Source: a virus. From it: a stretch of 49,579 nucleotides of DNA. Positions within the stretch are counted from its first letter, which is position 1. Each line of letters begins with the position of its first letter. Positions 39,280-47,158 of this stretch are shown here, piece by piece. The stretch lies in IMG/VR virus record IMGVR_UViG_3300043427_004031, positions 1-49,579 of that record; one strand, given 5' to 3'. The notes under the pieces were generated by a model that was not told where the DNA came from, made no database searches, and saw nothing but the letters and a program-made list of their open reading frames with translations. A program made the translations under genes and the position numbers.

Positions 39280-40923
39280 GTGTCTAAGATTACTTTATAT
39301 GGAGAAGAAGCAAGAAATAGAGTTCTTGAAGGTGCAAATAAGCTTGCAAGAACCGTTGCTACAACTATGGGACCATACGGAAGAAATGTTCTTATGGGCA
39401 GATCAGTTGGAGCACCTGTAGTTACAAAGGACGGAGTATCTGTAGCAAGAGAGGTTGTTCTTGACGATCCAATAGAAGAACTTGGTTCTCAGATGGTAAA
39501 AGAGGTATCTGGAAGAACCGCCGATGTTGCTGGTGATGGAACTACAACGGCAACTGTTTTGGCCGCAGAAATACTCGGTGGAGGAGTAGCCGTAATTAAA
39601 GATGGCGTAAATCCAATCTATTTTAGAGATGGAATCAACTATACACTATCTTTGGTTTTAGATCAGATAAATAAGCTTTCAAGACCAGTATCATCTACGA
39701 GAGACATTCAGAGCATTGCTACAATCTCTGCAAATAATGATTCTTCACTTGGCGATGCAATCTCTGGGGCATTTGAAGCTGTAGGTCAAAATGGCGTAGT
39801 TACTGCAGAAGCAACACCAGGAAAGAATACACACTTTAGGGTAACTGACGGTATAGAGATTAGAGCTGGGTATTGCACTCCAGCACTTCTAAATGCTGGT
39901 GAAGATCCTGTAACTCTTGAAAATCCATATGTCCTAATCTGTGATAGAGAAATGACACATATGCAGGATTTTATGCAGGTTCTCTCTAGAGTACATGAGC
40001 AAAACAAGTCACTCTTAATTATTGCGAGAGGAATAAAGCAGGAGGCACTACAGACTCTTGTTGTAAATAGAAGATCCGGCAGACTCAATGCTGTTGCTGT
40101 TGAGTATCCAAACTTTGGAAAGTATAACGATCAGTGGCTAGATGATCTTGCAATTCTTGTTGGAACTTCTGTTTTCTCAGAAGACAAGGGAAATCCTCTA
40201 TCTGGAGCAACAGTAGAATCTCTTGGTTTCGCAAAGAAGATAAATATAACAAGATACAATACCACTATAATTAGTGGTGCAAAAAATGAAGCAGCAATTA
40301 AGGAGAAGGAGTTAATCTATAACGCTACTCTTGATACTGCAATATCAGATACCGACAGAAAGGATGTGCGAGCAAGGCTCGCCTTCCTCCAGAGCAAGGC
40401 AGCAGTTGTATGCGTAGGCTACTCCACTGAGGCAGAGCTTCGCGAGAAGGGTGATAGGGTAGAAGACGCCGTATGCGCTACGAAGGCAGCAATCGAGAGC
40501 GGTATACTTCCTGGAGGTGGAACTGCTCTACTTAGAGCATCACTCTCAATTGATATTTCATCAATTCCAGAGAAATTTAGACCAGCAGCGAAGGTTCTTA
40601 TATCAGCTTGCCAAAAGCCATTCAGACAGATTTTAGAGAATGGCTATATTTCTCCAGAAGATATTTTGGCAAAAATTGGCAACCATAACGATCCTTGGGT
40701 GGGGTATAATTTAGTCACCGGAGAGGTTGGAAATCTTCTAGATCTTGGCGTAGTAGATCCAAAAAAGGTAACAGAAACAGCACTAAAAAATGCAGTTAGT
40801 GCTGCACTACTTCTAATAAACACAGAAGCAGTGATGGCAGAAAATCCAGAGAAACCATCCGGCTGGCAACCTCCCGCTGGCTGGCGTCCACCCTCAGATA
40901 CAAACCTCAATCACAAGTATTAA
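39280..40923 (+). CDS. groEL: GroEL-type chaperonin (Hsp60)
   Basis: A 547-residue group I chaperonin subunit, the normal length. ATP-site motifs are present: TKDGVSVAREV (D51), DVAGDGTTTAT (D86) and the RVEDAV and GILPGGG segments. The C-terminus lacks the Gly-Gly-Met tail and instead ends in a Pro/Trp-rich stretch (PSGWQPPAGWRPPSD), an altered tail. No GroES gene is in the window, so it may use host GroES, another phage co-chaperonin, or none. Several large phages carry GroEL-like genes for folding capsid proteins. GTG start at 39280 follows AGGAG. A GC-rich island at about 40360-40520 includes a hairpin at 40368-40382. Confidence 0.95.
   Translation: MSKITLYGEEARNRVLEGANKLARTVATTMGPYGRNVLMGRSVGAPVVTKDGVSVAREVVLDDPIEELGSQMVKEVSGRTADVAGDGTTTATVLAAEILGGGVAVIKDGVNPIYFRDGINYTLSLVLDQINKLSRPVSSTRDIQSIATISANNDSSLGDAISGAFEAVGQNGVVTAEATPGKNTHFRVTDGIEIRAGYCTPALLNAGEDPVTLENPYVLICDREMTHMQDFMQVLSRVHEQNKSLLIIARGIKQEALQTLVVNRRSGRLNAVAVEYPNFGKYNDQWLDDLAILVGTSVFSEDKGNPLSGATVESLGFAKKINITRYNTTIISGAKNEAAIKEKELIYNATLDTAISDTDRKDVRARLAFLQSKAAVVCVGYSTEAELREKGDRVEDAVCATKAAIESGILPGGGTALLRASLSIDISSIPEKFRPAAKVLISACQKPFRQILENGYISPEDILAKIGNHNDPWVGYNLVTGEVGNLLDLGVVDPKKVTETALKNAVSAALLLINTEAVMAENPEKPSGWQPPAGWRPPSDTNLNHKY
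40368..40400 (+). other. Intragenic hairpin and direct repeat in groEL
   Basis: GCGAGC (40368-40373) pairs with GCTCGC (40377-40382) over a three-base loop. GAGCAAGGC occurs at 40370-40378 and again at 40392-40400, so a second pairing is possible. It sits in the GC-rich island. Confidence 0.5.
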
Positions 40924-40935
40924 ACTGGAGAAAAA

Positions 40936-42093
40936 ATGAGCAGCAAAAAGCCAACCGAAGGCGAAAAGGATATCCTTTCTCTTTTTGGAGAAGATACTCT
41001 ATATCTAGATGGCGATATTGAAACAGTAGGAACATATGATGTAATTAAGACTGGAAGCCCCTCTCTTGATTATGCTCTTGGAATTGGAGGTATGCCAAGA
41101 GGAAGAATTATTCAGCTCGCAGGAAAGGAAAGCTCTGGCAAGACCCTTCTATCACTTCTATGCATGAAGTCTTGGCTTGATGAGAATCCAGAGAATACAG
41201 TAATGTTTATTGATGCAGAATATACTTATGATGCAGGCTGGGCAAGGCAGCTTGGTGTCGATACAAAGAGGGTTATTGTCGCCAAGACAAATGATGCAAA
41301 AAAGATTTTTGAAGGTCTTCTTGGAAAGACTACAGTAAATAAAAATACTGGCAAGTCTTCAAAGAGCGTCAAGGGAGTTCTAGATCTTGTAAAAGAAGGA
41401 GAGGATCCAAAGTTTAAAAACCTAGGACTAATTGTTCTTGACTCTGTAGCGGCAATGAATACTCCAATGGAGGTCGATGCTGCAATCGGCAAGCAGAACA
41501 TGGCACCAATGCCAAGATTCCTCTCTACAGAGCTTAAGAAGCTTACTCCTGCTGTTGCAGAAGCAAACGTCTCAATGATCTTCATCAATCAGGTTCGTGT
41601 TAATCCAGGCGTAATGTATGGTAATCCAGAGGATTCTCCAGGTGGCAAAGCACTAAAGCACGCTTGCAGTGTAATGATCAACATGGCACCAATCAATTCT
41701 GCTGATAGCAGAATTGAAGATGATAATGAGGTTGTTGTCGGTCACAAGGTGAGAGCAAAAATTCAAAAGAATAAAGTTGGCGCTCCATTCCGTGAGGCAG
41801 TCTATACAATAAAGTATACAGAAGGACTAATTAATAGAGAGGAGGAGCTTCTAGATCTTGCAGTTCTTTGTGGAGTAATAAGCAGACCAAACAACAGGAC
41901 ATATGAGATTGGTGATGAGAAATTTACAAGCAGGCAGCTAATGGTAGACTATCTAAAGGACGAAGCTTGCTTCGGCGGAGTAGAAGATCTATGTCGCCAA
42001 AAGTATTTAAGTGGTCAGGTAGAAGGCTCACTACCATCTGACGATGAAGATATGGCAGAAGATACAGAAACAATTTTTGATGTAATGGAGTAA
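40936..42093 (+). CDS. recA: RecA/UvsX-type recombinase
   Basis: A 385-residue strand-exchange protein. Walker A is GKESSGKT at residues 63-70, Walker B is LGLIVLDSVAAM near 159-170, and NQVRVNPGVMYG is the loop L1 region, followed by SPGGKALKHACSVMI as in bacterial RecA L2. The order and length are closer to bacterial RecA than to T4 UvsX. It forms filaments on ssDNA, helped by SSB and the possible mediator upstream. It starts twelve bases after groEL with GGAG and is followed by a zinc protein and the TOPRIM primase. Confidence 0.94.
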   Translation: MSSKKPTEGEKDILSLFGEDTLYLDGDIETVGTYDVIKTGSPSLDYALGIGGMPRGRIIQLAGKESSGKTLLSLLCMKSWLDENPENTVMFIDAEYTYDAGWARQLGVDTKRVIVAKTNDAKKIFEGLLGKTTVNKNTGKSSKSVKGVLDLVKEGEDPKFKNLGLIVLDSVAAMNTPMEVDAAIGKQNMAPMPRFLSTELKKLTPAVAEANVSMIFINQVRVNPGVMYGNPEDSPGGKALKHACSVMINMAPINSADSRIEDDNEVVVGHKVRAKIQKNKVGAPFREAVYTIKYTEGLINREEELLDLAVLCGVISRPNNRTYEIGDEKFTSRQLMVDYLKDEACFGGVEDLCRQKYLSGQVEGSLPSDDEDMAEDTETIFDVME

Positions 42094-42095
42094 AG

Positions 42096-42479
42096 ATGCT
42101 AGTAAGCTGCAATCCAAGATGTAAAAAGTCAGATGGAAGAACTGATGGATCCCTAGATGTAGAAAGAAATGAGGTTGTATGCAAGCTTTGTGGTGATGAT
42201 ATTGTTGGAATATCTTCATTTACAAAGCAAAGTATGAAACAAAATAAAGATATTGTAACTCCTGCAAAAAAAGCATTTATGTTTGATTGCAAGAACTGCC
42301 ATAAAAAAGTAGAGACTGTTGTGGTGAATGGAGTAGCATACGGAAAGGATTGCCAGACAAAAAACTGTACAATCTTAATTAGCGAAATAATGGCAAATGC
42401 AATGGAAAAAATCTCACCCACACTAAGCAAACTAGAGGAGTCAGATGAACGAGGTCCAGGAGCTAACAAAACTAATTGA
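42096..42479 (+). CDS. Multi-zinc-ribbon protein
   Basis: A 127-residue protein starting two bases after the recA stop. It has four cysteine clusters: CNPRC near residue 5, CKLC near 29, CKNC near 65 and DCQTKNC near 84-90. Two zinc ribbons are likely. No family is recognised; a single-stranded DNA or polymerase-binding accessory is a reasonable guess given its place between recA and the primase core. The 3' end overlaps the primase gene by 35 bases. Confidence 0.7.
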   Translation: MLVSCNPRCKKSDGRTDGSLDVERNEVVCKLCGDDIVGISSFTKQSMKQNKDIVTPAKKAFMFDCKNCHKKVETVVVNGVAYGKDCQTKNCTILISEIMANAMEKISPTLSKLEESDERGPGANKTN

Positions 42480-43203
42480 GATTTGTCACGACAATCTCAA
42501 AAAAACAAAGCTTGGAAAGGACTATATCTTCGGAGAGAGAAATCTCTCCGTTGATGCTTTTCAAAAGTATAAGATTGGTTTCTTTCCAAGAAATATAAAT
42601 AAACTTACAAATTATGTTTCTGATGATTTTTTGAAATCAGCTGGTCTCATGGATTATGATGGCAGCAGTCAGTTTTCAAATTATTATTCAATAACATTTC
42701 CAATCTATGATGATTATGGTGTGCCAGTAGCAATGGCCGGAAGATGTATGCTCTCAAGTGAGGAAAGAGAGATAGTTGGAATTCCAAAGTATAAAAATTC
42801 AAAATTTAAAAAGACAAACTATTTATTTGGATTAAATCTTGCAAGAGCTGACATTCTACTAAATCAAAACGCATATGTTGTTGAGGGCTACTTTGATCAA
42901 ATCAGCATGTATGATGCTGGCATAAAAAATACTGTGGCCGTATGCGGAACTGGATTTTCAAAAAATCACTTTGTAAAGCTTGCAAGATATACTGATAAAA
43001 TATCAGTCCTTTTAGATGGAGATGAGCCTGGACAGAAATCTGCAGAGGCCATTTATAATAAATATATAAATAAAGGAATAAAACTTAGATTTTTGAAACT
43101 TCCATTAGATTATAAAGATGCGGGAGAGTACTTTTTAGATAGTAAAAAATCTCTCGATGACTTTCATAGTGAAATAGAGAGTATTATTCCAATGGAGTGG
43201 TAA
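42445..43203 (+). CDS. DnaG-type primase core (TOPRIM), lacking the zinc finger
   Basis: A 252-residue protein. The N-terminal half contains FQKYKIGFFPRN and SITFPIYDDYGVPVAMAGR, the DnaG RNA-polymerase-domain signature around the basic groove. The TOPRIM part has VVEGYFDQISMYDAG (catalytic Glu), VAVCGTGF, and ISVLLDGDEPGQKSA (the DxD metal motif). The CHC2 zinc domain needed for template recognition is absent and is encoded separately at 15861. Primer synthesis by two separate polypeptides is a plausible reading. GAGGAG supports ATG 42445, inside the previous gene. Confidence 0.9.
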   Translation: MNEVQELTKLIEICHDNLKKTKLGKDYIFGERNLSVDAFQKYKIGFFPRNINKLTNYVSDDFLKSAGLMDYDGSSQFSNYYSITFPIYDDYGVPVAMAGRCMLSSEEREIVGIPKYKNSKFKKTNYLFGLNLARADILLNQNAYVVEGYFDQISMYDAGIKNTVAVCGTGFSKNHFVKLARYTDKISVLLDGDEPGQKSAEAIYNKYINKGIKLRFLKLPLDYKDAGEYFLDSKKSLDDFHSEIESIIPMEW

Positions 43204-43637
43204 TGAAATTAAAAAGTAAGAATTATCAGTATAAAATAGTTGAGGTTGCATTTGATCAATCTAAACTAAATAATTTTTCAGAAGAAAAAGGTATAGGCGG
43301 AATTTTATCTGATAATTCTTATTCTGAAGAGCTATTAGACCTAAGAGAAAAACTTCTTGAAGAAGTTTACTCTGTTGTAAATAGTGAGATGCTTACTGAG
43401 CATCAAAAAAAAGTTTTATTTATGATTCTTATGGGCAAGACACAAAATGAGATAGCAGAGCACCTTGGAATAACTCAATCTGCGGTTCACAAAGCCTTGC
43501 GTGGCAATCTTGATTATAGAAATGATAAAAAAAGATATGGTGGTATTTTTAAAAAATTAAAAAAAATTTGCAAAAATAATGAAAAAATACAGGAAATATT
43601 GCTAGAAATGGAAGCACTAAGAAAGAAGATTGATTAA
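43203..43637 (+). CDS. Sigma-region-4-like helix-turn-helix protein
   Basis: A 144-residue protein; ATG 43203 overlaps the primase stop as TAATG, and GGAG precedes it. Residues about 65-100 (MLTEHQKKVLFMILMGKTQN, then EIAEHLGITQSAVHKAL) match the sigma-70 region 4 or LuxR-type helix-turn-helix that reads -35 DNA. There is no region 2, so it is not a full sigma factor. The basic C-terminus (KKRYGGIFKKLKKICKNN) could add DNA binding. It may act as a transcription regulator or as a separate region-4 partner for another sigma subunit. Confidence 0.8.
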   Translation: MKLKSKNYQYKIVEVAFDQSKLNNFSEEKGIGGILSDNSYSEELLDLREKLLEEVYSVVNSEMLTEHQKKVLFMILMGKTQNEIAEHLGITQSAVHKALRGNLDYRNDKKRYGGIFKKLKKICKNNEKIQEILLEMEALRKKID

Positions 43638-43718
43638 ACTATTAATTATATAAATTATATTATATTTTCATGCAAACTCTTTCTATTAATAAAGCAAAGT
43701 ATCTTCAGAGGTTTCCAT

Positions 43719-44198
43719 ATGTCTAGTTATTTAGACGATATCTTAATTAAGCTTGCAAAAAAACAATCTTCAGATTTGGGCGTAAAAGACCAAATTGAAA
43801 TAAGTAAATCTATTTCATTTAAAAAGGTTGCTTTTGATAGATTTAAGGTTGCAGATGATCCATATGATGGATTGTGGGCCTTACAAGATATTGATGGCAA
43901 ACCACATTTAGTTAGAGCATCTAACCCACAGTTTGAGACTAGAAAAAATGGAGATTGGGAAGTAATCTCTGATTATGACAAAAGAAATGTGACTTTGTCA
44001 TATAAGAATATTCCAATAACAAGATTCTCATCAGATGAATATGGATTTTCATCTGATGATATTTCTATTTTTAAATCAGCATTGATAGAAAAAACATCTT
44101 CTGACAACTCATTTGTAAAAGAACTTCTAAATGATCAGCCTCATACAAAAAGAGAAGCTCTTGTCTCAACTTTTCCAGAATTGAAAAAATTTATTTAG
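43719..44198 (+). CDS. Hypothetical protein, 159 residues
   Basis: AGAGG precedes ATG 43719 after an 81-base AT-rich gap. The N-terminal 55 residues are helical and basic (YLDDILIKLAKKQSSDLG, then SISFKKVAF), followed by a small beta domain (YDGLWALQDIDGKPHLV-like part). No family is recognised. It starts a block of genes whose products share lysine/alanine-rich leader-like segments and may be virion parts. Confidence 0.7.
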   Translation: MSSYLDDILIKLAKKQSSDLGVKDQIEISKSISFKKVAFDRFKVADDPYDGLWALQDIDGKPHLVRASNPQFETRKNGDWEVISDYDKRNVTLSYKNIPITRFSSDEYGFSSDDISIFKSALIEKTSSDNSFVKELLNDQPHTKREALVSTFPELKKFI

Positions 44199-44207
44199 GT
44201 GAAAACT

Positions 44208-45755
44208 ATGTCATTAAAACTTTTAAAGAAACAAGCAGAAAGTGCTCTACGCTCATTAGAAATAGGAAGAGAATATCCTAGTAATTATGTATTAAGCAGA
44301 TTTGATACTGCCTGGGAAAATAACCAAAAAGACCAAGTAATTGGAAATATGAGAAGTGTTATTAAAAAAGTTGCTTCAAGACAGCAATATATAACACAAA
44401 ATGAAATTACCTCTCTTTATGATAGGTTCTCAAATATTTCCGGTGGAGCAACTGCATTTCGTGACGAGCTTGGCGACTTACTTCGTGATGGCTATGGAAA
44501 GCTACCAGAGCCAAAGAAAACAGAAATATCAAAGACAGCAGCAGATATGCAAAAGGCAGTATCATTAACCGGTACAACTCCGCTATCTGATGCATTCTCA
44601 GTATTATTTTCATTTGGCTCAAATGATGACTCTGGAACTTATAATAAGAACTTAGTAAAGAAAGCAGAAAGACTAGTTACATTAGAGCTTAATTCAATGG
44701 GAATTAAGCCAGATATGGTAAAGACTGTAACTGGAAATGACCACTACATACTTTGTAATGCTTATTACAAAAATCCAGATTTTACAACAAGCTATGTCAG
44801 TATACCAGTTCAGGTATCTAATGGAGCTGTTGGAATTCCATCCGAAGTTGTTTCTGAAGGTAACCTTGTAAAGCTAAATAAAGAAAATGTTCTTGTAACA
44901 CTAAAGACTGCACAGAAAAAACAGAAAGACACAAATCTTTCTAAATATGCAGATCTTAGACAGACTGAATCTGTATCAATTCCATCTGTTGCTGCACCAA
45001 CAGGATTAAAAGAGAAATTTGAAATGTCAGAAGAGGTCCTTCTTGCCTCATCAAAATACTCTCCAGCACAGATTAAGCTAGCACATTCTGTTGTATCAAC
45101 AGAAGTTTCATCTTGGGGTGCAAGAGCTCAGGTAAAGTTCTCTGGAACAAGCAAGAAAGGCATGTCCTTCATGGTAAAGACCGCAACATCAGCAGGAGAG
45201 AGAAGTTTTGTAGTTCCTGTTGAGATGGTAGGAGAGAAGGTTCTTATGCCATCAGAGTTTGCATCAGGAAATTCAAAATATGACTTCTCAACTTCTGGTT
45301 ATTCAGAATTTTTAGCTGGAGCAAGACAGGTAAATAATGCCGCATTCTCCAGAGAGTCAGACGAACTAGGAAAACTATCTTATGCTCAGCTTATGGATGT
45401 TGTTATAGATGGCGTTGCAAAGAAGGATTATAAGGCTTCAGAAGACGCATTATCTACAATAGGCACAAAGTTTGGTCCAGAAAGATTTAAGATGGCACTA
45501 GAAGACTTCCAGAAGATGATTAAGACAGCATCACAGTCATTCAACCAGGATCTTATAAAAGAAGCCGTAAAGCGTGGTGATTTAATTCGTACAAGAAACT
45601 CTGTAGAATGGTTCTGTCCAAAGCTTGGTCTTCCCCTCAGCAAAATAGCCTTTGATGAAAGGGGTCGTCCAGTTCCAAAGTTCAGAAATGAAAAAAGAGG
45701 ACTTGATTCAATCGAAGGCACTGTAATTTCAACAAGCAAGATTGTAATGAGCTAA
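44208..45755 (+). CDS. Hypothetical virion-like protein, 515 residues
   Basis: I chose ATG 44208, with AGGTG six bases upstream; a GTG at 44199 would add three residues. The protein begins MSLKLLKKQAESALRSLEIG and has many Ser/Lys-rich segments, including ISKTAADMQKAVSLTG and LVKKAERLVTLELNSM. It is rich in beta segments in the second half. I recognise no domain. It may be a head or tail structural protein or scaffold; repeated KxA-type sites could be maturation protease targets, but this is speculative. Confidence 0.75.
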   Translation: MSLKLLKKQAESALRSLEIGREYPSNYVLSRFDTAWENNQKDQVIGNMRSVIKKVASRQQYITQNEITSLYDRFSNISGGATAFRDELGDLLRDGYGKLPEPKKTEISKTAADMQKAVSLTGTTPLSDAFSVLFSFGSNDDSGTYNKNLVKKAERLVTLELNSMGIKPDMVKTVTGNDHYILCNAYYKNPDFTTSYVSIPVQVSNGAVGIPSEVVSEGNLVKLNKENVLVTLKTAQKKQKDTNLSKYADLRQTESVSIPSVAAPTGLKEKFEMSEEVLLASSKYSPAQIKLAHSVVSTEVSSWGARAQVKFSGTSKKGMSFMVKTATSAGERSFVVPVEMVGEKVLMPSEFASGNSKYDFSTSGYSEFLAGARQVNNAAFSRESDELGKLSYAQLMDVVIDGVAKKDYKASEDALSTIGTKFGPERFKMALEDFQKMIKTASQSFNQDLIKEAVKRGDLIRTRNSVEWFCPKLGLPLSKIAFDERGRPVPKFRNEKRGLDSIEGTVISTSKIVMS

Positions 45756-45757
45756 AA

Positions 45758-46156
45758 ATGAACAAAGCAGAAAGAGCAAAAGCATTAGAAAGATTATACA
45801 AGGTTGCACAGGTCACTGGAATTCTTCAGGAGCCAAGAAATAATGTAATTGAATACAAAAATAGATTTGATATTCTTGACGAAATGGATCTTCCAAAAGT
45901 AGATCCAGAAAAAAGATATGGTGTATTTGGCGAGCATCCAGACTATAAGCCAATTATTTCCGAGGGAAATCACTCACTATCAACAAGGTACGCTCCAGAT
46001 ATGCCAGGAGTTCAGGCAGCAGTTCCATCTGACGGTGTAAGGGTAAATCCATACACCAAGCAGGTATTCAATTACAACGAGGGCTTTAAGACAAGTGATG
46101 GAAGATCTTTCTCTCCAACATCTGTCTCAAATCAGACAAAAATCTTTTCAAGATAA
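45758..46156 (+). CDS. Hypothetical protein, 132 residues
   Basis: Begins two bases after the preceding stop. The protein has a basic helical N-terminus (AERAKALERLYKVAQVTGIL), then a proline/glycine-rich extended region without regular structure. No family is recognised. It is followed by an intrinsic terminator, so it ends an operon with the two genes before it. A small virion or scaffolding protein is possible. Confidence 0.7.
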   Translation: MNKAERAKALERLYKVAQVTGILQEPRNNVIEYKNRFDILDEMDLPKVDPEKRYGVFGEHPDYKPIISEGNHSLSTRYAPDMPGVQAAVPSDGVRVNPYTKQVFNYNEGFKTSDGRSFSPTSVSNQTKIFSR

Positions 46157-46174
46157 AACACTCTGATATTTCGT

Positions 46175-46205
46175 AAAATAAGCCTATTCATGGGCTTATT
46201 TTTTT
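46175..46205 (+). terminator. Intrinsic terminator
   Basis: AAAATAAGCC (46175-46184) pairs with GGCTTATTTT (46193-46202) over an eight-base loop, followed by more T. Confidence 0.85.
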
Positions 46206-46214
46206 AGGAAAAAA

Positions 46215-46916
46215 ATGGAATCAAACAAAGTAGCTAGACATCCAGATAAAGAAGAAATAATAAAAATGCTGCTTAACGGTGAATCAGTTAAGCAGGTTGA
46301 TGCATGGTTAAAAAAGAAATATCCAAAAAAAAGAAGACTCCACATATCATATATGACTTTGCAAAAATTTAGATCAGAGCATCTAAATATAAAGGGAGAT
46401 CTTCTTGAAGATATAAAGTCAAAAAAGAAATCTGATGATCTAATATCAGAAGAAAATGAATTAAAATTAGCAGTATCAAATTCTTCTGAGTATCAAAAAA
46501 AGATAAATGAAATTGTATCAAATGAAATGGACGTTCAAAGAAAGCTTCTTGAAATGGAAAGGCTTATTTCATCAAGAATGGAGTTCTATTACAATACAGT
46601 TGCTGCCGGTGGAAACATAAAGCATGATAGGGTATTTTTAGAATATTTAAATATGATGAGATCAATCATGCAGGATTGGAAAAAGTATATTGAAGGATTT
46701 GCCGATAAAAAAATTGAACATAATCTAAACGTAAATATTGTAAATGATCAAATAAAAATAATGAAAGAAGTAGTTATTGATGTTTTAAAAGATATGGATC
46801 CTGCACTTATATTAATTTTTATGGAAAGATTAAACTATAGAATGTCTAATTTAAAACATGATTCTCCAGAATATAATCAATACTTAATAGAGGTGTCAGA
46901 TGCAGAAGAAGTCTAG
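46215..46916 (+). CDS. Helix-turn-helix protein, possible small terminase
   Basis: A 233-residue protein. The N-terminal 55 residues (HPDKEEIIKMLLNGESVKQV, then LKKKYP and ISYMTLQKFRSEHL) look like a winged or simple helix-turn-helix as in phage small terminase subunits that recognise packaging DNA. The remainder is a long helical oligomerisation region with coiled-coil character. The order before a virion-like set fits, but no large terminase is visible in the window, so the assignment is tentative. It starts after the terminator with AGGA and overlaps the next gene. Confidence 0.7.
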   Translation: MESNKVARHPDKEEIIKMLLNGESVKQVDAWLKKKYPKKRRLHISYMTLQKFRSEHLNIKGDLLEDIKSKKKSDDLISEENELKLAVSNSSEYQKKINEIVSNEMDVQRKLLEMERLISSRMEFYYNTVAAGGNIKHDRVFLEYLNMMRSIMQDWKKYIEGFADKKIEHNLNVNIVNDQIKIMKEVVIDVLKDMDPALILIFMERLNYRMSNLKHDSPEYNQYLIEVSDAEEV

Positions 46917-47154
46917 TCAAAATTCCAATGCCCCAGCTGGTAGCATTATGATAAAAATATCTGATTTAAATAGTGAAATATCAATAAGAAATTGGATAAA
47001 AGAAAAACTTGGATATACAGATCCAGAGCTATCAAATGATTTTATAAAAAAAGCATTAGAAGGTATATCTAGAGATCCTGCTTTTAATTCACTCGATCCA
47101 GCAAAAAAGAATGTTTATCTTAAAAAAGTAAATGAACTAATAGAAAAATTATAA
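46900..47154 (+). CDS. Small hypothetical protein, 84 residues
   Basis: ATG 46900 lies within the previous gene (17-base overlap). The product has a Ser/Asn/Ala-rich leader to residue 16, then a helical protein (ISIRNWIKEKLGYTDPELSN, then FIKKALEGIS). No family is recognised. A second in-frame ATG 16 codons in could be the real start, which would shorten it to 68 residues. Confidence 0.6.
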   Translation: MQKKSSQNSNAPAGSIMIKISDLNSEISIRNWIKEKLGYTDPELSNDFIKKALEGISRDPAFNSLDPAKKNVYLKKVNELIEKL

Positions 47155-47158
47155 GTAC

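Noticed and set aside
41924-42469. Reverse-strand open frame across recA and the zinc-ribbon gene
   Set aside because: Antisense to two supported genes; its composition is a mirror of theirs, with no start signals.
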